A DNA stretch of 33,167 nt from Candidatus Peribacteria bacterium (lineage in GTDB: Bacteria > Patescibacteriota > Gracilibacteria > UBA1369 > 2-02-FULL-48-14), in contig CALRCE010000011.1 in NCBI GenBank assembly GCA_943354505.1, forward strand, positions 1 to 33,167. Direction: 5' to 3'. Of this stretch, positions 7,243 to 15,487 are shown piece after piece (the stretch's first letter is position 1; every line of letters begins with the position of its first letter). Under the pieces are notes generated by a model. That model was not told the DNA's origin and searched no databases. It worked only from the letters and a program-made list of their open reading frames with translations. The translations under genes and the position numbers were made by a program.

Positions 7243-9336
7243 ATGGCCGACCCCACAGGACAAACGTACGACACCGCGCATATCCGTAACATCGGTATTG
7301 CCGCGCACATCGATGCAGGAAAAACCACCACCACGGAACGCATCCTTTTCTATACAGGACGTTCTCACAAAATTGGTGAAGTGCACGAAGGAGCCGCAAC
7401 GATGGACTGGATGGAACAAGAAAAAGAACGTGGAATCACCATCACCGCAGCCGCAACAACTTGTTACTGGAAGGACATTCGCATCAACATCATCGACACT
7501 CCTGGTCACGTGGACTTCACTGTTGAAGTGGAACGTTCGATGCGTGTGCTCGATGGAGCCGTCGCCGTATTCGATGGATCTCAAGGTGTAGAACCTCAAT
7601 CCGAAACCGTATGGCGCCAAGCCGACAAATACGTCGTGCCTCGCATCGCCTTCGTCAACAAGATGGACAAGATGGGAGCGGACTTCTACATGTCCCTCAC
7701 TTCCATCCACCAACGTCTTTCCAAGAAGGCCTTCGCGGTTCAACTCCCCATCGGACAAGACAGCACCTTCAGCGGAATCATCGACCTCGTGGAACGCAAG
7801 GCCTACCGCTTTGAAGGAAAACATGGAGAAACCATCATCGAAATGCCCATTCCTGAAGACATGAATGACTTGGTTGAAAAACACCGCGCCATCATGGTGG
7901 AAATGGTGTCCGAACAAACCGACGAACTCATGACCAAGTACCTCAACGGAGAAGAGCTGAGCATCGACGAAATCAAAGCAGGAATCCGAAAGGGAACCAT
8001 AGAAGGAACTCACTACGCCGTGTTCTGTGGATCCGCACTTCACGACATGGGAGTTCAGCTCATCATCGACGGAGTACGCGACTACCTCCCTTCCCCCAAC
8101 GATGTGGGTTCCATCAAAGGAATCAACCCTGACACCGATGCAGAAGAAACTCGTACCCTCGACAACGACGCTCCTTTCGCCGCTTTGGCCTTTAAGATTG
8201 CGACCGATCCTTTCGTAGGAAAACTCTGCTTCTTCCGTGTTTACTCCGGAAAAATGGAAGCGGGTTCTTACATCTTGAACACCCACACAGGTGAGAAAGA
8301 ACGTGTCGGACGTCTCGTTCGTATGCACGCCAACACTCGTGAAGAAATCAAAGAAGTGGAAGCTGGAGACATCGCTGCGGCCATCGGTCTCAAGCGCACC
8401 TTCACCGGAGACACTCTCTGTGACGTGGATCATCCTATCGTTTTGGAATCCATGACCTTCCCCGAACCTGTGATCCAAATCGCGATCGAACCCAAAACCA
8501 AAGCCGATCAAGAAAAGATGGGTATGGCCATGCAAAAACTTGCTGAAGAAGATCCTACGTTCCGTGTGACTTCCGACGAAGAAACGGGACAAACCTTGAT
8601 CGCCGGAATGGGAGAACTCCACCTCGACATCATCGTGGATCGTATGAAACGTGAATTCAAGGTTGAAGCCAACGTCGGAGCGCCTCAAGTGGCCTACCGT
8701 GAAACCATCCGCAAAGAAGTGGATTGTGAAGAAAAGTACTCCAAACAAACGGGAGGACGTGGACAATATGGACACGTGAAGATGACCCTCAGCCCCAACG
8801 AACCTGGAAAAGGCTACGAATTCATCAACGCTGTGGTCGGAGGTAAAATTCCTCGTGAATTCATCCCTGCCGTGGACAAGGGTATTAAAGAAGCGCTCAC
8901 TCGTGGAATCATTGCTGGTTACCCAGTGGTGGACGTGAAAGTGGAGCTCTACGATGGATCCTACCACGATGTAGATTCCTCCGAATTGGCATTCAAACTC
9001 GCCGCTTCCATCGCCTTCAAAGACGGTGCTGCCCGTGCCAACCCTGTGATTCTCGAACCAATCATGAAAGTGGAAGTCATCACTCCCGACGATTACTTCG
9101 GAGACGTGATGGGAAACATCTCTTCCCGCCGTGGACAAATTCAAGAATCTGGAAACCGTGGAATGGCCAAAATCATCAACTGCGTGGTTCCTCTTTCTGA
9201 AATGTTCGGATACGCCACCGACCTTCGTTCCATGACTCAAGGACGCGCAAGCTACTCCATGGAATTCAGCCACTACGCCGATGCTCCTGCCAACGTGATC
9301 GCCAAGATCAAAGCAGATCGCGGAGTGAAGAACTAA
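7243..9336 (+). CDS. fusA: Elongation factor G
   Basis: EF-G is the translocase GTPase of protein synthesis and also acts in ribosome recycling. At 697 aa it is full length. The GTPase motifs are G1 AHIDAGKTT (residues 21-29), G2 RGITI (63-67), G3 DTPGH (85-89) and G4 NKMD (139-142), followed by domains II-V ending in [13 protein letters not shown]. In most bacteria it follows rpsG in one operon. Here two orphan genes intervene and it has its own near-consensus promoter. A terminator-like hairpin follows. The codon-aligned antisense frame is open for 680 codons, because UUA, CUA and UCA codons are avoided. Confidence 0.99.
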   Translation: MADPTGQTYDTAHIRNIGIAAHIDAGKTTTTERILFYTGRSHKIGEVHEGAATMDWMEQEKERGITITAAATTCYWKDIRINIIDTPGHVDFTVEVERSMRVLDGAVAVFDGSQGVEPQSETVWRQADKYVVPRIAFVNKMDKMGADFYMSLTSIHQRLSKKAFAVQLPIGQDSTFSGIIDLVERKAYRFEGKHGETIIEMPIPEDMNDLVEKHRAIMVEMVSEQTDELMTKYLNGEELSIDEIKAGIRKGTIEGTHYAVFCGSALHDMGVQLIIDGVRDYLPSPNDVGSIKGINPDTDAEETRTLDNDAPFAALAFKIATDPFVGKLCFFRVYSGKMEAGSYILNTHTGEKERVGRLVRMHANTREEIKEVEAGDIAAAIGLKRTFTGDTLCDVDHPIVLESMTFPEPVIQIAIEPKTKADQEKMGMAMQKLAEEDPTFRVTSDEETGQTLIAGMGELHLDIIVDRMKREFKVEANVGAPQVAYRETIRKEVDCEEKYSKQTGGRGQYGHVKMTLSPNEPGKGYEFINAVVGGKIPREFIPAVDKGIKEALTRGIIAGYPVVDVKVELYDGSYHDVDSSELAFKLAASIAFKDGAARANPVILEPIMKVEVITPDDYFGDVMGNISSRRGQIQESGNRGMAKIINCVVPLSEMFGYATDLRSMTQGRASYSMEFSHYADAPANVIAKIKADRGVKN

Positions 9337-9343
9337 AGACTTG

Positions 9344-9392
9344 ATCCCTCTATCGATTTCATCTTACAACAGACAAATCACAGAGGGATTTT
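9344..9392 (+). terminator. Probable fusA terminator (long loop)
   Basis: An 8-bp stem, ATCCCTCT / AGAGGGAT, is followed by TTTT. The loop is about 30 nt, longer than usual, so confidence is moderate. Confidence 0.5.
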
Positions 9393-9422
9393 GTGTAACA
9401 AGTCAAATAAGTTTAAACTAGA

Positions 9423-10010
9423 CTAACAGTAAAGACGTTCCCACAAACTTTGGATCTGGGCGAAACTTAATTTTTTTGCGACACCATGAAGTCTCCTAGA
9501 AATCGAACAATCGTCCAAACTGTCTTCACCTGGACCAATAACGCAAGGCCGAAGATCCTTATTACTGAGAGACTTCTCTCTTTGTTTACTGGCAACCTTT
9601 CGACCCCACACGCCAGGATCAAGAATAAATAAGAGCTCAAATTGTTCAAGACTGAGGTAGGCCAAACTGGAAAGAACTTCTACAAGTTTAGCCTTACCTA
9701 AAGCGGAAACATCTACTTTGGGCGCTGCAAACCCTGCTAAGTCTGCAACAAAAGCCTCAGGAGCAATCTCACCAACTCGTTCACTAATCTTCGCAAGAAG
9801 AGTCCTAAGATCGGTAGTAGTTCGAGCAGCATCCATTAAAAAACCATCTGATTGACTCTCCTGGGCCACGGCAGCAAAACGACCACTAATAACATCACGA
9901 AGTCTTGTTTCAAAAAGAAGATGAAGGCGGCGAAGCAATGGCTCAAGAGTACGCCGCATCTCATCTATCACAGGAGCATCCACTCTAGTCTCAATTCCAC
10001 CATCAGCCAT
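9423..10010 (-). CDS. Hypothetical protein (195 aa), orphan
   Basis: I recognise no family. The protein is predicted helical and soluble: an arginine-rich amphipathic N-terminal region (MRRTLEPLLRRLHLLFETRLRDV), a central helical part (TDLRTLLAKISERVGEIAPEAFVADLAG), then LVEVLSSLAYLSLEQFELLFILDP and a basic C-terminal part ending FAQIQSLWERLYC. It has a good minus-strand promoter (10032-10061), supporting transcription on its own. It converges with fusA. The sequence is compositionally unlike the neighbouring translation genes. Confidence 0.65.
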   Translation of the reverse strand: MADGGIETRVDAPVIDEMRRTLEPLLRRLHLLFETRLRDVISGRFAAVAQESQSDGFLMDAARTTTDLRTLLAKISERVGEIAPEAFVADLAGFAAPKVDVSALGKAKLVEVLSSLAYLSLEQFELLFILDPGVWGRKVASKQREKSLSNKDLRPCVIGPGEDSLDDCSISRRLHGVAKKLSFAQIQSLWERLYC

Positions 10011-10031
10011 AACAAAACCTAAAAAGAACTT

Positions 10032-10061
10032 AGTTTACGTCTAAATTTTAAAATCAGTCAA
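10032..10061 (-). promoter_or_regulatory. Predicted promoter of the 195-aa orphan
   Basis: Minus strand: -35 TTGACT, 18-nt spacer, -10 TAAACT, with a leader of about 14 nt. It abuts the stop codon of the upstream minus-strand membrane gene. Confidence 0.55.
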
Positions 10062-10062
10062 A

Positions 10063-10395
10063 TCAAAGACTACTAGGACTCAAAAACTTCCGGTATAAAA
10101 CATAGCTCTTATGAATTAAGGCCGTCACAATAAGACTGTAGAGAATAAGTAGACCAACATTCAAAGCAACATTCCCCAGCGTGAGATACGAAGATCCCAT
10201 GGCTTCCAAAAAGGTGGATCGCACAAGTTCTATTCCTCCGTTAGCCCACTCCTCACCATCCTCCGTCCATCCCCATTCTTCCCAAAAACTACATTTGGCA
10301 AACAGTGGAGCCCACGTACCAATCACAAAAACGGAGATGAAAAAACCACTAAGGAGTCCCCTGCACTTCAATTTTTTGGAATCAAAGAAATTCAT
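10063..10395 (-). CDS. Small membrane protein (110 aa), unknown
   Basis: Two membrane segments are visible: GLLSGFFISVFVIGTWAPLF near residues 13-32 and LGNVALNVGLLILYSLIVTALI near 74-95. They are separated by an acidic, tryptophan-rich loop (CSFWEEWGWTEDGEEWANGG) that probably faces outward. The C-terminus is basic (HKSYVLYRKF). The family is unknown. A minus-strand -10-like TATCAT sits 6 nt before the ATG, so the message may be leaderless; I see no convincing -35. It is divergent from the frameshifted gene at 10467. Confidence 0.6.
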   Translation of the reverse strand: MNFFDSKKLKCRGLLSGFFISVFVIGTWAPLFAKCSFWEEWGWTEDGEEWANGGIELVRSTFLEAMGSSYLTLGNVALNVGLLILYSLIVTALIHKSYVLYRKFLSPSSL

Positions 10396-10466
10396 AAACC
10401 AATGATACCGAGAACGACATAAAAAGAAAACTTGCAGAATTGGCTTAAAGCTGCAAAACTTTTGCC

Positions 10467-10803
10467 ATGGAACCTCTCTTCTCCACCACAGAAGTCTTCC
10501 TCATCTCCATTTTTTTTGCATTGAGTGTGTTCGTTTTTTTTGTATGCGGGGCGCACGTGTCTGCAAGTAGAGTCCTTCAAAACCCTGCTCGACGACCTAG
10601 CCAGTGGAAAGGAAAAAAACATTCTTTTCAAAATAATGTTCATGGGTTCAAACAACATTTTTAAGTGGTATTACGACTGGGAGCTTAAAATGATCGGCGA
10701 CAAAGGCATGACCACAATGATGCACCTCCTTGGGTACATCGCTTTTTTTGCAGCAGGTGGTGGACTCCTTGGGCTCGCCGTGTTCTTGATTGTAAACGCA
10801 TGA
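10467..10803 (+). CDS. Small membrane protein split by an apparent frameshift at a T8 run
   Basis: Frame from 10467 (ATG) encodes MEPLFSTTEVFLISIFFALSVFVF, a clear membrane segment, and then becomes low-quality sequence ending at 10664. A second frame, open from 10525, encodes ESFKTLLDDLASGKEKN and a C-terminal membrane segment (LLGYIAFFAAGGGLLGLAVFLIV), ending at 10803. The second frame has a stop at 10522-10524, so the switch must occur after that; the run of eight Ts at 10534-10541 is the obvious place. Removing one T gives a continuous protein of about 110 aa with two membrane helices. It could be a sequencing or assembly error, a real mutation, or transcriptional slippage. Its TGA overlaps the next ATG (ATGA). 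Confidence 0.55.
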
Positions 10804-11273
10804 AGAATCACACCAATGCCATCTGTCCACTGTGCTGGGGTCTGACTTACACCGAAGAGAAAGAAGACCTCTGCGGTTTCTGCAACAGTGAATTGTGCGC
10901 GCATTCTTTTTATGAACCCTTAGACTCATTTTTAGAGGACCACACGCTCGAAGTCTTGGAAGCGCAGCGTCAGCAACAAAAAGACAAGATCAAAGCTACC
11001 CACTGGTGGAAAGATCGCCGTCATCGCTTTTATCTCAAAGATTTCTTACGCAGCATAGAGAAAGTCATCAACCTCAAAAAAGAAAGTTTAAAGAAATACC
11101 GATGGATACTGCTCTACAACGACACCTTCAGCGGAGAATCCTATCGACTGCCGAAGCAATATAAAACAGAAGCGGAAGCCAAAAGGGCCGCAGGAAAGGA
11201 AAACCAATCGATCCAAAAAAAGAACCCAGATTCTAAAGATTGGGTGACCTGGCAACAGATAATCAAAGGCTAA
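10800..11273 (+). CDS. Small zinc-ribbon-like cytoplasmic protein (157 aa), unknown
   Basis: The N-terminus has two paired cysteine motifs, CPLC (residues 9-12) and CGFC (25-28), the layout of a zinc ribbon, plus a later Cys (ELC). A long charged helical middle follows (DHTLEVLEAQRQQQKDKIKATHWWKDRRHRF). The C-terminal part (YRWILLYNDTFSGESYRLPKQYKTEAEAKRAAGKENQSIQ) looks like a small alpha-beta fold. It overlaps the preceding membrane gene by ATGA, implying translational coupling. Function is unknown. Confidence 0.7.
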   Translation: MKNHTNAICPLCWGLTYTEEKEDLCGFCNSELCAHSFYEPLDSFLEDHTLEVLEAQRQQQKDKIKATHWWKDRRHRFYLKDFLRSIEKVINLKKESLKKYRWILLYNDTFSGESYRLPKQYKTEAEAKRAAGKENQSIQKKNPDSKDWVTWQQIIKG

Positions 11274-11279
11274 AAAGCA

Positions 11280-11312
11280 GGTGACCTCGCAAGGGGCTGA
11301 GGCAAAATCACC
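11280..11312 (+). other. Bulged hairpin between the zinc-ribbon gene and tuf
   Basis: The arms GGTGACCTC and GAGG-caaaa-TCACC pair with a 5-nt bulge around a 10-nt loop, 7 nt after the stop codon at 11273. No T-tract follows on the plus strand. The minus-strand copy is followed by TGCTTTTT and could terminate antisense transcription coming from tuf. The role is uncertain. Confidence 0.35.
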
Positions 11313-11331
11313 CCCCGCATCGATTTTCATT

Positions 11332-11360
11332 TTGCATATGGCATTCGCTTGCACTAAAAT
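11332..11360 (+). promoter_or_regulatory. Predicted tuf promoter
   Basis: -35 TTGCAT, 17-nt spacer, -10 TAAAAT, with a leader of about 40 nt. Unusually for this window, a short purine motif (GAGG) precedes the tuf start by a few bases. Confidence 0.6.
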
Positions 11361-11407
11361 TGGTTCGCTTTTAAATGGCTATCAATTTTTTTTAACCCCC
11401 CGAGGCT

Positions 11408-12592
11408 ATGACAGCTTTCGATAGATCAAAACCACACGTGAACGTGGGAACCATCGGTCACGTTGACCACGGAAAAACAACTCTTTCCGCGGCCCTAACC
11501 GCAGTGGCTGCTGCTCACTTCGGTGGAGACAACCATGCCGTTGCATTCGACCAAATCGACAACGCTCCTGAAGAAAAGGCACGTGGTATCACCATTGCTA
11601 CTTCTCACCAAGAGTACACCACCGACAAACGTCACTATGCGCACGTCGACTGTCCTGGACACGCCGACTACGTAAAGAACATGATCACTGGAGCCGCTCA
11701 AATGGACGGTGCCATCCTCGTGGTTTCTGCAGCAGACGGACCAATGCCTCAAACCCGTGAACACATCTTGCTCGCTCACCAAGTGAACGTGCCTTACATC
11801 ATCGTGTTCTTGAACAAGATGGACATGGCTGATCCTGAAATCGCTGAACTCTCCGAAATGGAAGTTCGTGATCTTCTCAACAAGTATGGATACCCTGGAG
11901 ACACCACTCCTTTCATCAAAGGATCCGCTCTCAAGGCGCTCCAAGATCCAAAAGGACCTGACTCTGCAGCCGTTGTAGAACTTCTCAAGACTCTCGACGA
12001 GTACATCCCTCAACCAGAACGTGAACTCGACAAGCCTCTCCTTATGTCTGTAGAAGACGTGTTCTCCATCAAAGGACGTGGAACCGTTGCTACCGGACGT
12101 ATCGAACAAGGAGTTGTGAAGATCAACGAAGAAGTTGAAATCGTTGGACTCCGCGACACCAAGAAAGTCGTTTGTACTGGAGTTGAAATGTTCCGCAAAC
12201 AACTCGATCAAGGTCAAGCTGGAGACAACGTAGGACTTCTCCTCCGTGGTATCGAACGCGAAGACATTGAACGTGGACAAGTGATCTGTAAGCCTGGATC
12301 CATCAAACCTCACACGAAGTTCGAAGGTGAAATCTACGTCCTCAGCAAAGAGGAAGGTGGACGTCACACTCCTTTCTTCAAAGGTTACAAGCCTCAATTC
12401 TACATCCGTACAACTGACGTAACCGGTTCCATCGAACTCCCAGCTGGAGTCGAGATGGTTATGCCTGGAGACAACATCAGTGTGACCGTTGAACTCGGAG
12501 CTCCAGTAGCTCTCGAACACGGAACTCGTTTCGCTATCCGCGAAGGAGGACGCACCGTTGGATCCGGAGTAGTAGGAAAGATCGTTGCGTAG
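11408..12592 (+). CDS. tuf: Elongation factor Tu
   Basis: EF-Tu carries aminoacyl-tRNA to the ribosome as a GTP complex. The 394-aa length is normal. The motifs are HVDHGKTT (residues 18-25), RGITI, DCPGH with the catalytic histidine (81-85), and NKMD (136-139); domains II and III are complete through [13 protein letters not shown]. It is the only tuf copy in the window and is a single-gene unit, with its own promoter and terminator. It is separated from fusA by four orphan genes. Its 3' end carries copy 2 of the post-stop hairpin repeat. An antisense codon-aligned ORF of 341 codons is a codon-bias shadow. Confidence 0.99.
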   Translation: MTAFDRSKPHVNVGTIGHVDHGKTTLSAALTAVAAAHFGGDNHAVAFDQIDNAPEEKARGITIATSHQEYTTDKRHYAHVDCPGHADYVKNMITGAAQMDGAILVVSAADGPMPQTREHILLAHQVNVPYIIVFLNKMDMADPEIAELSEMEVRDLLNKYGYPGDTTPFIKGSALKALQDPKGPDSAAVVELLKTLDEYIPQPERELDKPLLMSVEDVFSIKGRGTVATGRIEQGVVKINEEVEIVGLRDTKKVVCTGVEMFRKQLDQGQAGDNVGLLLRGIEREDIERGQVICKPGSIKPHTKFEGEIYVLSKEEGGRHTPFFKGYKPQFYIRTTDVTGSIELPAGVEMVMPGDNISVTVELGAPVALEHGTRFAIREGGRTVGSGVVGKIVA

Positions 12593-12594
12593 TC

Positions 12595-12624
12595 TTCGAA
12601 ACGGGACAAAGTCCCAGTTTCGAA
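12595..12624 (+). repeat. Post-stop hairpin repeat, copy 2 (after tuf)
   Basis: TTCGAAAC-GGGAC, loop AAA, then GTCCC-A-GTTTCGAA, starting at the third base after the tuf stop. Compared with the rpoC copy, the outer pair is T-A instead of C-G and the loop is AAA instead of AAC. Both changes spare the structure. The 17-nt tail CACTTTGAGTCTATACC recurs at 12629-12645, followed by the terminator at 12664. This is the same order of parts as after rpoC. Confidence 0.85.
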
Positions 12625-12663
12625 TCTACACTTTGAGTCTATACCTCTAGACAAGATCAATAG

Positions 12664-12692
12664 AAAAAGCCCCGCAGACTGCGGGGCTTTTT
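12664..12692 (+). terminator. Intrinsic tuf terminator
   Basis: A 13-bp stem, AAAAAGCCCCGCA / TGCGGGGCTTTTT, with a 3-nt loop. It is the strongest terminator in the window. Confidence 0.93.
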
Positions 12693-12723
12693 CGTTGCAA
12701 GTGTTTACTTTATACTCAAACAA

Positions 12724-13137
12724 ATGAGCCTACTCAAAAAATCCGCCAGCCTCTTCCTCACCGCCCTCTCCCTCAACCTCATTTGGGAATTTTCGCACTA
12801 CTCTCTCTACATCGACACCTCCACCATCCAAGGAAGCCAACATCTCGTGATTGCCTCCGTGTTTGACGCACTTTTTATTCTAGGAATATTTGGCGTGATT
12901 TCCTGGCACAATCACAGTCCAAACTGGATCTTCAAACCCAGCAAAATGGATTACGGAGCTTTTTTATTGATGGCCTTAACCATCGCCATCCTCATTGAAA
13001 TCATCAACCTCCATTTGGATCGTTGGAGTTACACCACTGCCATGCCCACTCTATTTGGAATCGGGCTCAGTCCTCTCGTTCAGTTAGCCATCACCGGAAT
13101 GCTGACTTTGAATATAGTGAAGCGCATAGTAAAATAA
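12724..13137 (+). CDS. Integral membrane protein (137 aa), unknown
   Basis: About four membrane helices are visible (SASLFLTALSLNLIWEF, VIASVFDALFILGIFGVI, GAFLLMALTIAILIEII, LSPLVQLAITGMLTL). Distinctive polar residues are NLIWEFSHY and RWSYTTAMPTLFGIGLSPLVQ. No named family is recognised. It is the first gene of a compact accessory cluster running to 16314. The -10 box TATACT (12711-12716) ends 7 nt before the ATG, suggesting a leaderless message, with no clear -35 behind the tuf terminator. Confidence 0.75.
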   Translation: MSLLKKSASLFLTALSLNLIWEFSHYSLYIDTSTIQGSQHLVIASVFDALFILGIFGVISWHNHSPNWIFKPSKMDYGAFLLMALTIAILIEIINLHLDRWSYTTAMPTLFGIGLSPLVQLAITGMLTLNIVKRIVK

Positions 13138-13156
13138 AATCCACTTCTCTCACTGC

Positions 13157-13354
13157 ATGAAAAAAACTTTCTTAATCCTAACGTTCCTCTCAATCACCCT
13201 CCTCACCGCCTGCAACAACTGGACAGGTTTTTATTATAGCGGGACAAATGAAGTCGAAACAAAAAACTTCAAAACAAAAGAAGCGTGTGAAGAGTGGGGC
13301 AAGGAAAAACTAGCCAACTCCAAGCAAGAAGACGCCTACGAATGTAAAGAATGA
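13157..13354 (+). CDS. Small lipoprotein (65 aa)
   Basis: The signal peptide MKKTFLILTFLSITLLTAC has a lipobox LTAC, with the modified Cys at residue 19. The mature part is only about 46 residues, charged, with a central GFYYSGTNEVETKNF segment and two further cysteines (EACEEW, YECKE) that could form a disulfide. This looks like a small surface-anchored domain. It overlaps the next gene by ATGA. Function is unknown. Confidence 0.75.
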   Translation: MKKTFLILTFLSITLLTACNNWTGFYYSGTNEVETKNFKTKEACEEWGKEKLANSKQEDAYECKE

Positions 13355-13803
13355 AAACTCAGCTCTCTAACTTTCTCTTCATGCAAAACACTGAAAAACC
13401 AATCCTCACCGTTGAAGTCAGTCTGAATCTCCCCATCGAAAAAGTGTGGGAAATGTGGACCAAACCCGAGCACATCACGCAGTGGAACGCCGCTTCCGAA
13501 GATTGGCACTGCCCCAGAGCAACCAACGATATACGACCGGGCGGAAAATTCAACGCTCGCATGGAAGCCAAAGACGGCAGCATGGGCTTTGACTTTGAAG
13601 GCACTTACGATGAAGTAAAAGAACACGAGCTCCTCGCCTACACCATGGGGGATCGAAAAGTCCGCGTGATTTTTGTCCCTCTAGGTTTTGCGACTTTGGT
13701 CAAAGAAGAATTCGAAGCGGAAAATGAAAACTCTCTCGAATTACAAAAGAACGGATGGCAGTCTATTCTGAACAACTTCAAAAAGTACGCCGAGAGCCTT
13801 TAA
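13351..13803 (+). CDS. SRPBCC / AHSA1-like domain protein
   Basis: The 150-aa product matches the START-like SRPBCC fold of the activator-of-Hsp90-ATPase homologue type: TVEVSLNLPIEKVWEMWTKPEHITQWNAASEDWHC at the start, a middle RPGGKFNARMEAKDGSMGFDFEGTYDEV, and a final helix NGWQSILNNFKKYAESL. Such proteins bind hydrophobic ligands; no specific substrate can be inferred. It starts either at 13351 (ATGA overlap) or at the internal ATG 13381 (MQNTEKP), since the first ten residues look non-essential. Confidence 0.85.
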   Translation: MKTQLSNFLFMQNTEKPILTVEVSLNLPIEKVWEMWTKPEHITQWNAASEDWHCPRATNDIRPGGKFNARMEAKDGSMGFDFEGTYDEVKEHELLAYTMGDRKVRVIFVPLGFATLVKEEFEAENENSLELQKNGWQSILNNFKKYAESL

Positions 13804-13811
13804 ATTTCTCC

Positions 13812-14183
13812 ATGGCCATCTACAAAAGAAATCCAGCCAAAACCATCGATGAGTTCATCGCTGGATACCCAAAAGAAACGCAACTGCTTTTGGAAGAACT
13901 CCGCGAGTGCATCCACAAAGAAGCCCCCGAGGCGACCGAAACCATCAGCTACGGGATTCCTACCTTCAAACTCAACGGCAACTTGGTGCACTTCGGCGCA
14001 TACGAACATCACATTGGTTTTTATCCGGGCTCCAAAGCCATGCAAGTCTTTAAACAAGAAATGAAACAGTACAAGACCTCCAAAGGCGCAGTCCAATTTC
14101 CCTTGGATCAAGCCCTGCCCCTAGACTTGGTGAAGAAAATCGTGAAGTATAGAATGGCCGTAAATTTAAGAAAGAACAAATGA
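13812..14183 (+). CDS. DUF1801 / YdhG-like domain protein
   Basis: The track start at 13755 lies inside the preceding gene; the ATG at 13812 (MAIYKRNPAKTIDEFI) leaves an 8-nt gap and begins at the domain boundary, giving 123 aa. Recognisable parts are TIDEFIAGYPKETQLLLEELRECIHKEAPEATETISYGIPTF, then HFGAYEHHIGFYPGSKAM, then FPLDQALPLDLVKKIVKYRM. This is the layout of the DUF1801 family that includes Bacillus YdhG, a proposed iron chaperone. The role here is unproven. It overlaps the methyltransferase gene by ATGA. Confidence 0.85.
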   Translation: MAIYKRNPAKTIDEFIAGYPKETQLLLEELRECIHKEAPEATETISYGIPTFKLNGNLVHFGAYEHHIGFYPGSKAMQVFKQEMKQYKTSKGAVQFPLDQALPLDLVKKIVKYRMAVNLRKNK

Positions 14184-15034
14184 ATAAAACCCTCAAAGCC
14201 AAGCTCAAGTACCTGCTGCCAGTCCCGATCAAAAAACTCCTCAAATTCGTCCTCTACACCTGTGAAGACTTCGTTTCAACACTCAAAGGAACGCGCGACA
14301 AAGACTATCCACCCAAACGGCTCAATTTTGTGGGTAGCAGCGAATTCAAAAAAGTGGGCGCCGAATTTTTGGGACATTTTTCAAAAGCCGGAGGCCTCGA
14401 AAAAGACAACACCGTTCTCGACATCGGCTGTGGGATCGGCCGCATCGCCATTCCTCTCACCAAGTACTTGAACTCGGATGCCCACTACCACGGCTTCGAC
14501 ATCGACAAACGCGGCGTGACCTGGTGCCAAAAAAACATCTCGAACAAACATCCCAACTTCCACTTTGACTACGTGGACATCTACAACAAGTACTACAACA
14601 AAAAAGGCAAAATCAAATCCGAAGAGTTCGAATTCCCTTACAAAGACGAAACCTTCGACTTCATTTTTGCCACCTCCGTTTTCACACACATGTTGCCCAA
14701 AGAAGTGTTGCAGTACTTCAAAGAAATCAACCGTGTGCTTAAAAAAGGCGGCACGCTCTTCATCACTTTCTTTTCCCTCGACAAAGAAGCCCTTGAAAAC
14801 ATCACTGCCGGCCGCGCAAATGCCCAGTTGACCATTCCTTTTGATGAAAACAAAACCTGTTTCTACTCCCACAAAAACGTACCCGAAGCAGAAATCGGCT
14901 ACTTAGAAGACTGGATCACCGACGAACTCAAAAAAGTCGACTGTGCTCACAATTTAAAGGTGCATCACGGCAACTGGGACGGTCGCAAAGAAGCCCTCTC
15001 CTACCAAGACATTTTTATTTCCATGAAGGCATAA
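14180..15034 (+). CDS. Class I SAM-dependent methyltransferase
   Basis: The 284-aa protein contains motif I VLDIGCGIGRIAIPL (residues 79-93), an acidic motif II region (HYHGFDIDKRGVTWC), the post-motif segment ETFDFIFATSVFTHMLPKEVLQYFKEINRVLKKGG and LFITFFS, all typical of small-molecule methyltransferases (Methyltransf_11/25 type). The first 50 residues are basic and helical and may touch the membrane (LLPVPIKKLLKFVLYTCEDF). It is coupled to the DUF1801-like gene by ATGA overlap. Neighbouring membrane and prenyl-transfer genes hint at a lipid or glycan substrate, but this is inference. Confidence 0.88.
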   Translation: MNKTLKAKLKYLLPVPIKKLLKFVLYTCEDFVSTLKGTRDKDYPPKRLNFVGSSEFKKVGAEFLGHFSKAGGLEKDNTVLDIGCGIGRIAIPLTKYLNSDAHYHGFDIDKRGVTWCQKNISNKHPNFHFDYVDIYNKYYNKKGKIKSEEFEFPYKDETFDFIFATSVFTHMLPKEVLQYFKEINRVLKKGGTLFITFFSLDKEALENITAGRANAQLTIPFDENKTCFYSHKNVPEAEIGYLEDWITDELKKVDCAHNLKVHHGNWDGRKEALSYQDIFISMKA

Positions 15035-15043
15035 CCGTCTTTG

Positions 15044-15487
15044 ATGAAATTTTTCTCACAAACTCAGTGGAATTTAAAAAACTGCGTCATCTTCTTAGAC
15101 GTGGACGGCACCCTCGTGGGTGAAGGTGGGTCCAAACTCGACAAGGCCAGTCTCAAAGCTTTCTCGAAACTCAAGAAAAACAACACCCTCATTCTCTGCT
15201 CCAACAGTCCAAAAAAAGAGCGCACGCAAAAACTCGCCGAACAATTGAACGTAGATTGGACAAAAGGCAGCCATAAAAAACCGCACAAAGAAGTGCTGGG
15301 CGAACTGAAGTTCCCAAAAAACAAAAAGAAAGTCATGATCGGAAATTTATTTTGCATCGACGGTCGTTTTGCAAAAAACATCAGTGCGCAATTTTTTCCA
15401 GTAAAAACTGTAGTAAGCCCCCACGAAGCTTGGCCCAACAAATTCTTCTACATCATAGACCGTTACTTTTTCTCACTGTGGATTTAA
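15044..15487 (+). CDS. HAD-superfamily hydrolase, short phosphatase-like
   Basis: Motif I is FLDVDGTLV (D19 and D21 when counting from the ATG at 15044; the track start 15041 is a TTG), motif II is LILCSNSPKKER, and the motif IV region KKVMIGNLFCIDGRF corresponds loosely to the GDxxxTD block of YqeG-type phosphatases, with Asn and a single Asp. The protein lacks a large cap domain. Its 3' end overlaps the UbiA-family gene by 10 nt, implying linked translation. In other bacteria HAD domains accompany or are fused to UbiA-type prenyltransferases and may remove the phosphate of a prenyl-phospho-sugar product. Confidence 0.8.
   Translation: MKFFSQTQWNLKNCVIFLDVDGTLVGEGGSKLDKASLKAFSKLKKNNTLILCSNSPKKERTQKLAEQLNVDWTKGSHKKPHKEVLGELKFPKNKKKVMIGNLFCIDGRFAKNISAQFFPVKTVVSPHEAWPNKFFYIIDRYFFSLWI

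Noticed and set aside
7231-9273. 680-aa antisense ORF over fusA
   Set aside because: It is codon-aligned with fusA, and the sense gene almost never uses UUA, CUA or UCA, the reverse complements of stop codons. Its translation is His/Phe/Val/Ser-rich with no domain. Codon-bias shadow.
11495-12520. 341-aa antisense ORF over tuf
   Set aside because: Codon-aligned shadow of tuf with low-complexity Phe/Val/Asp/Ser composition.
15352-15477. 42-residue N-terminal extension of the UbiA-family ORF
   Set aside because: It lies within the HAD gene in another frame and is compositionally non-coding; the UbiA homology begins after GTG 15478.
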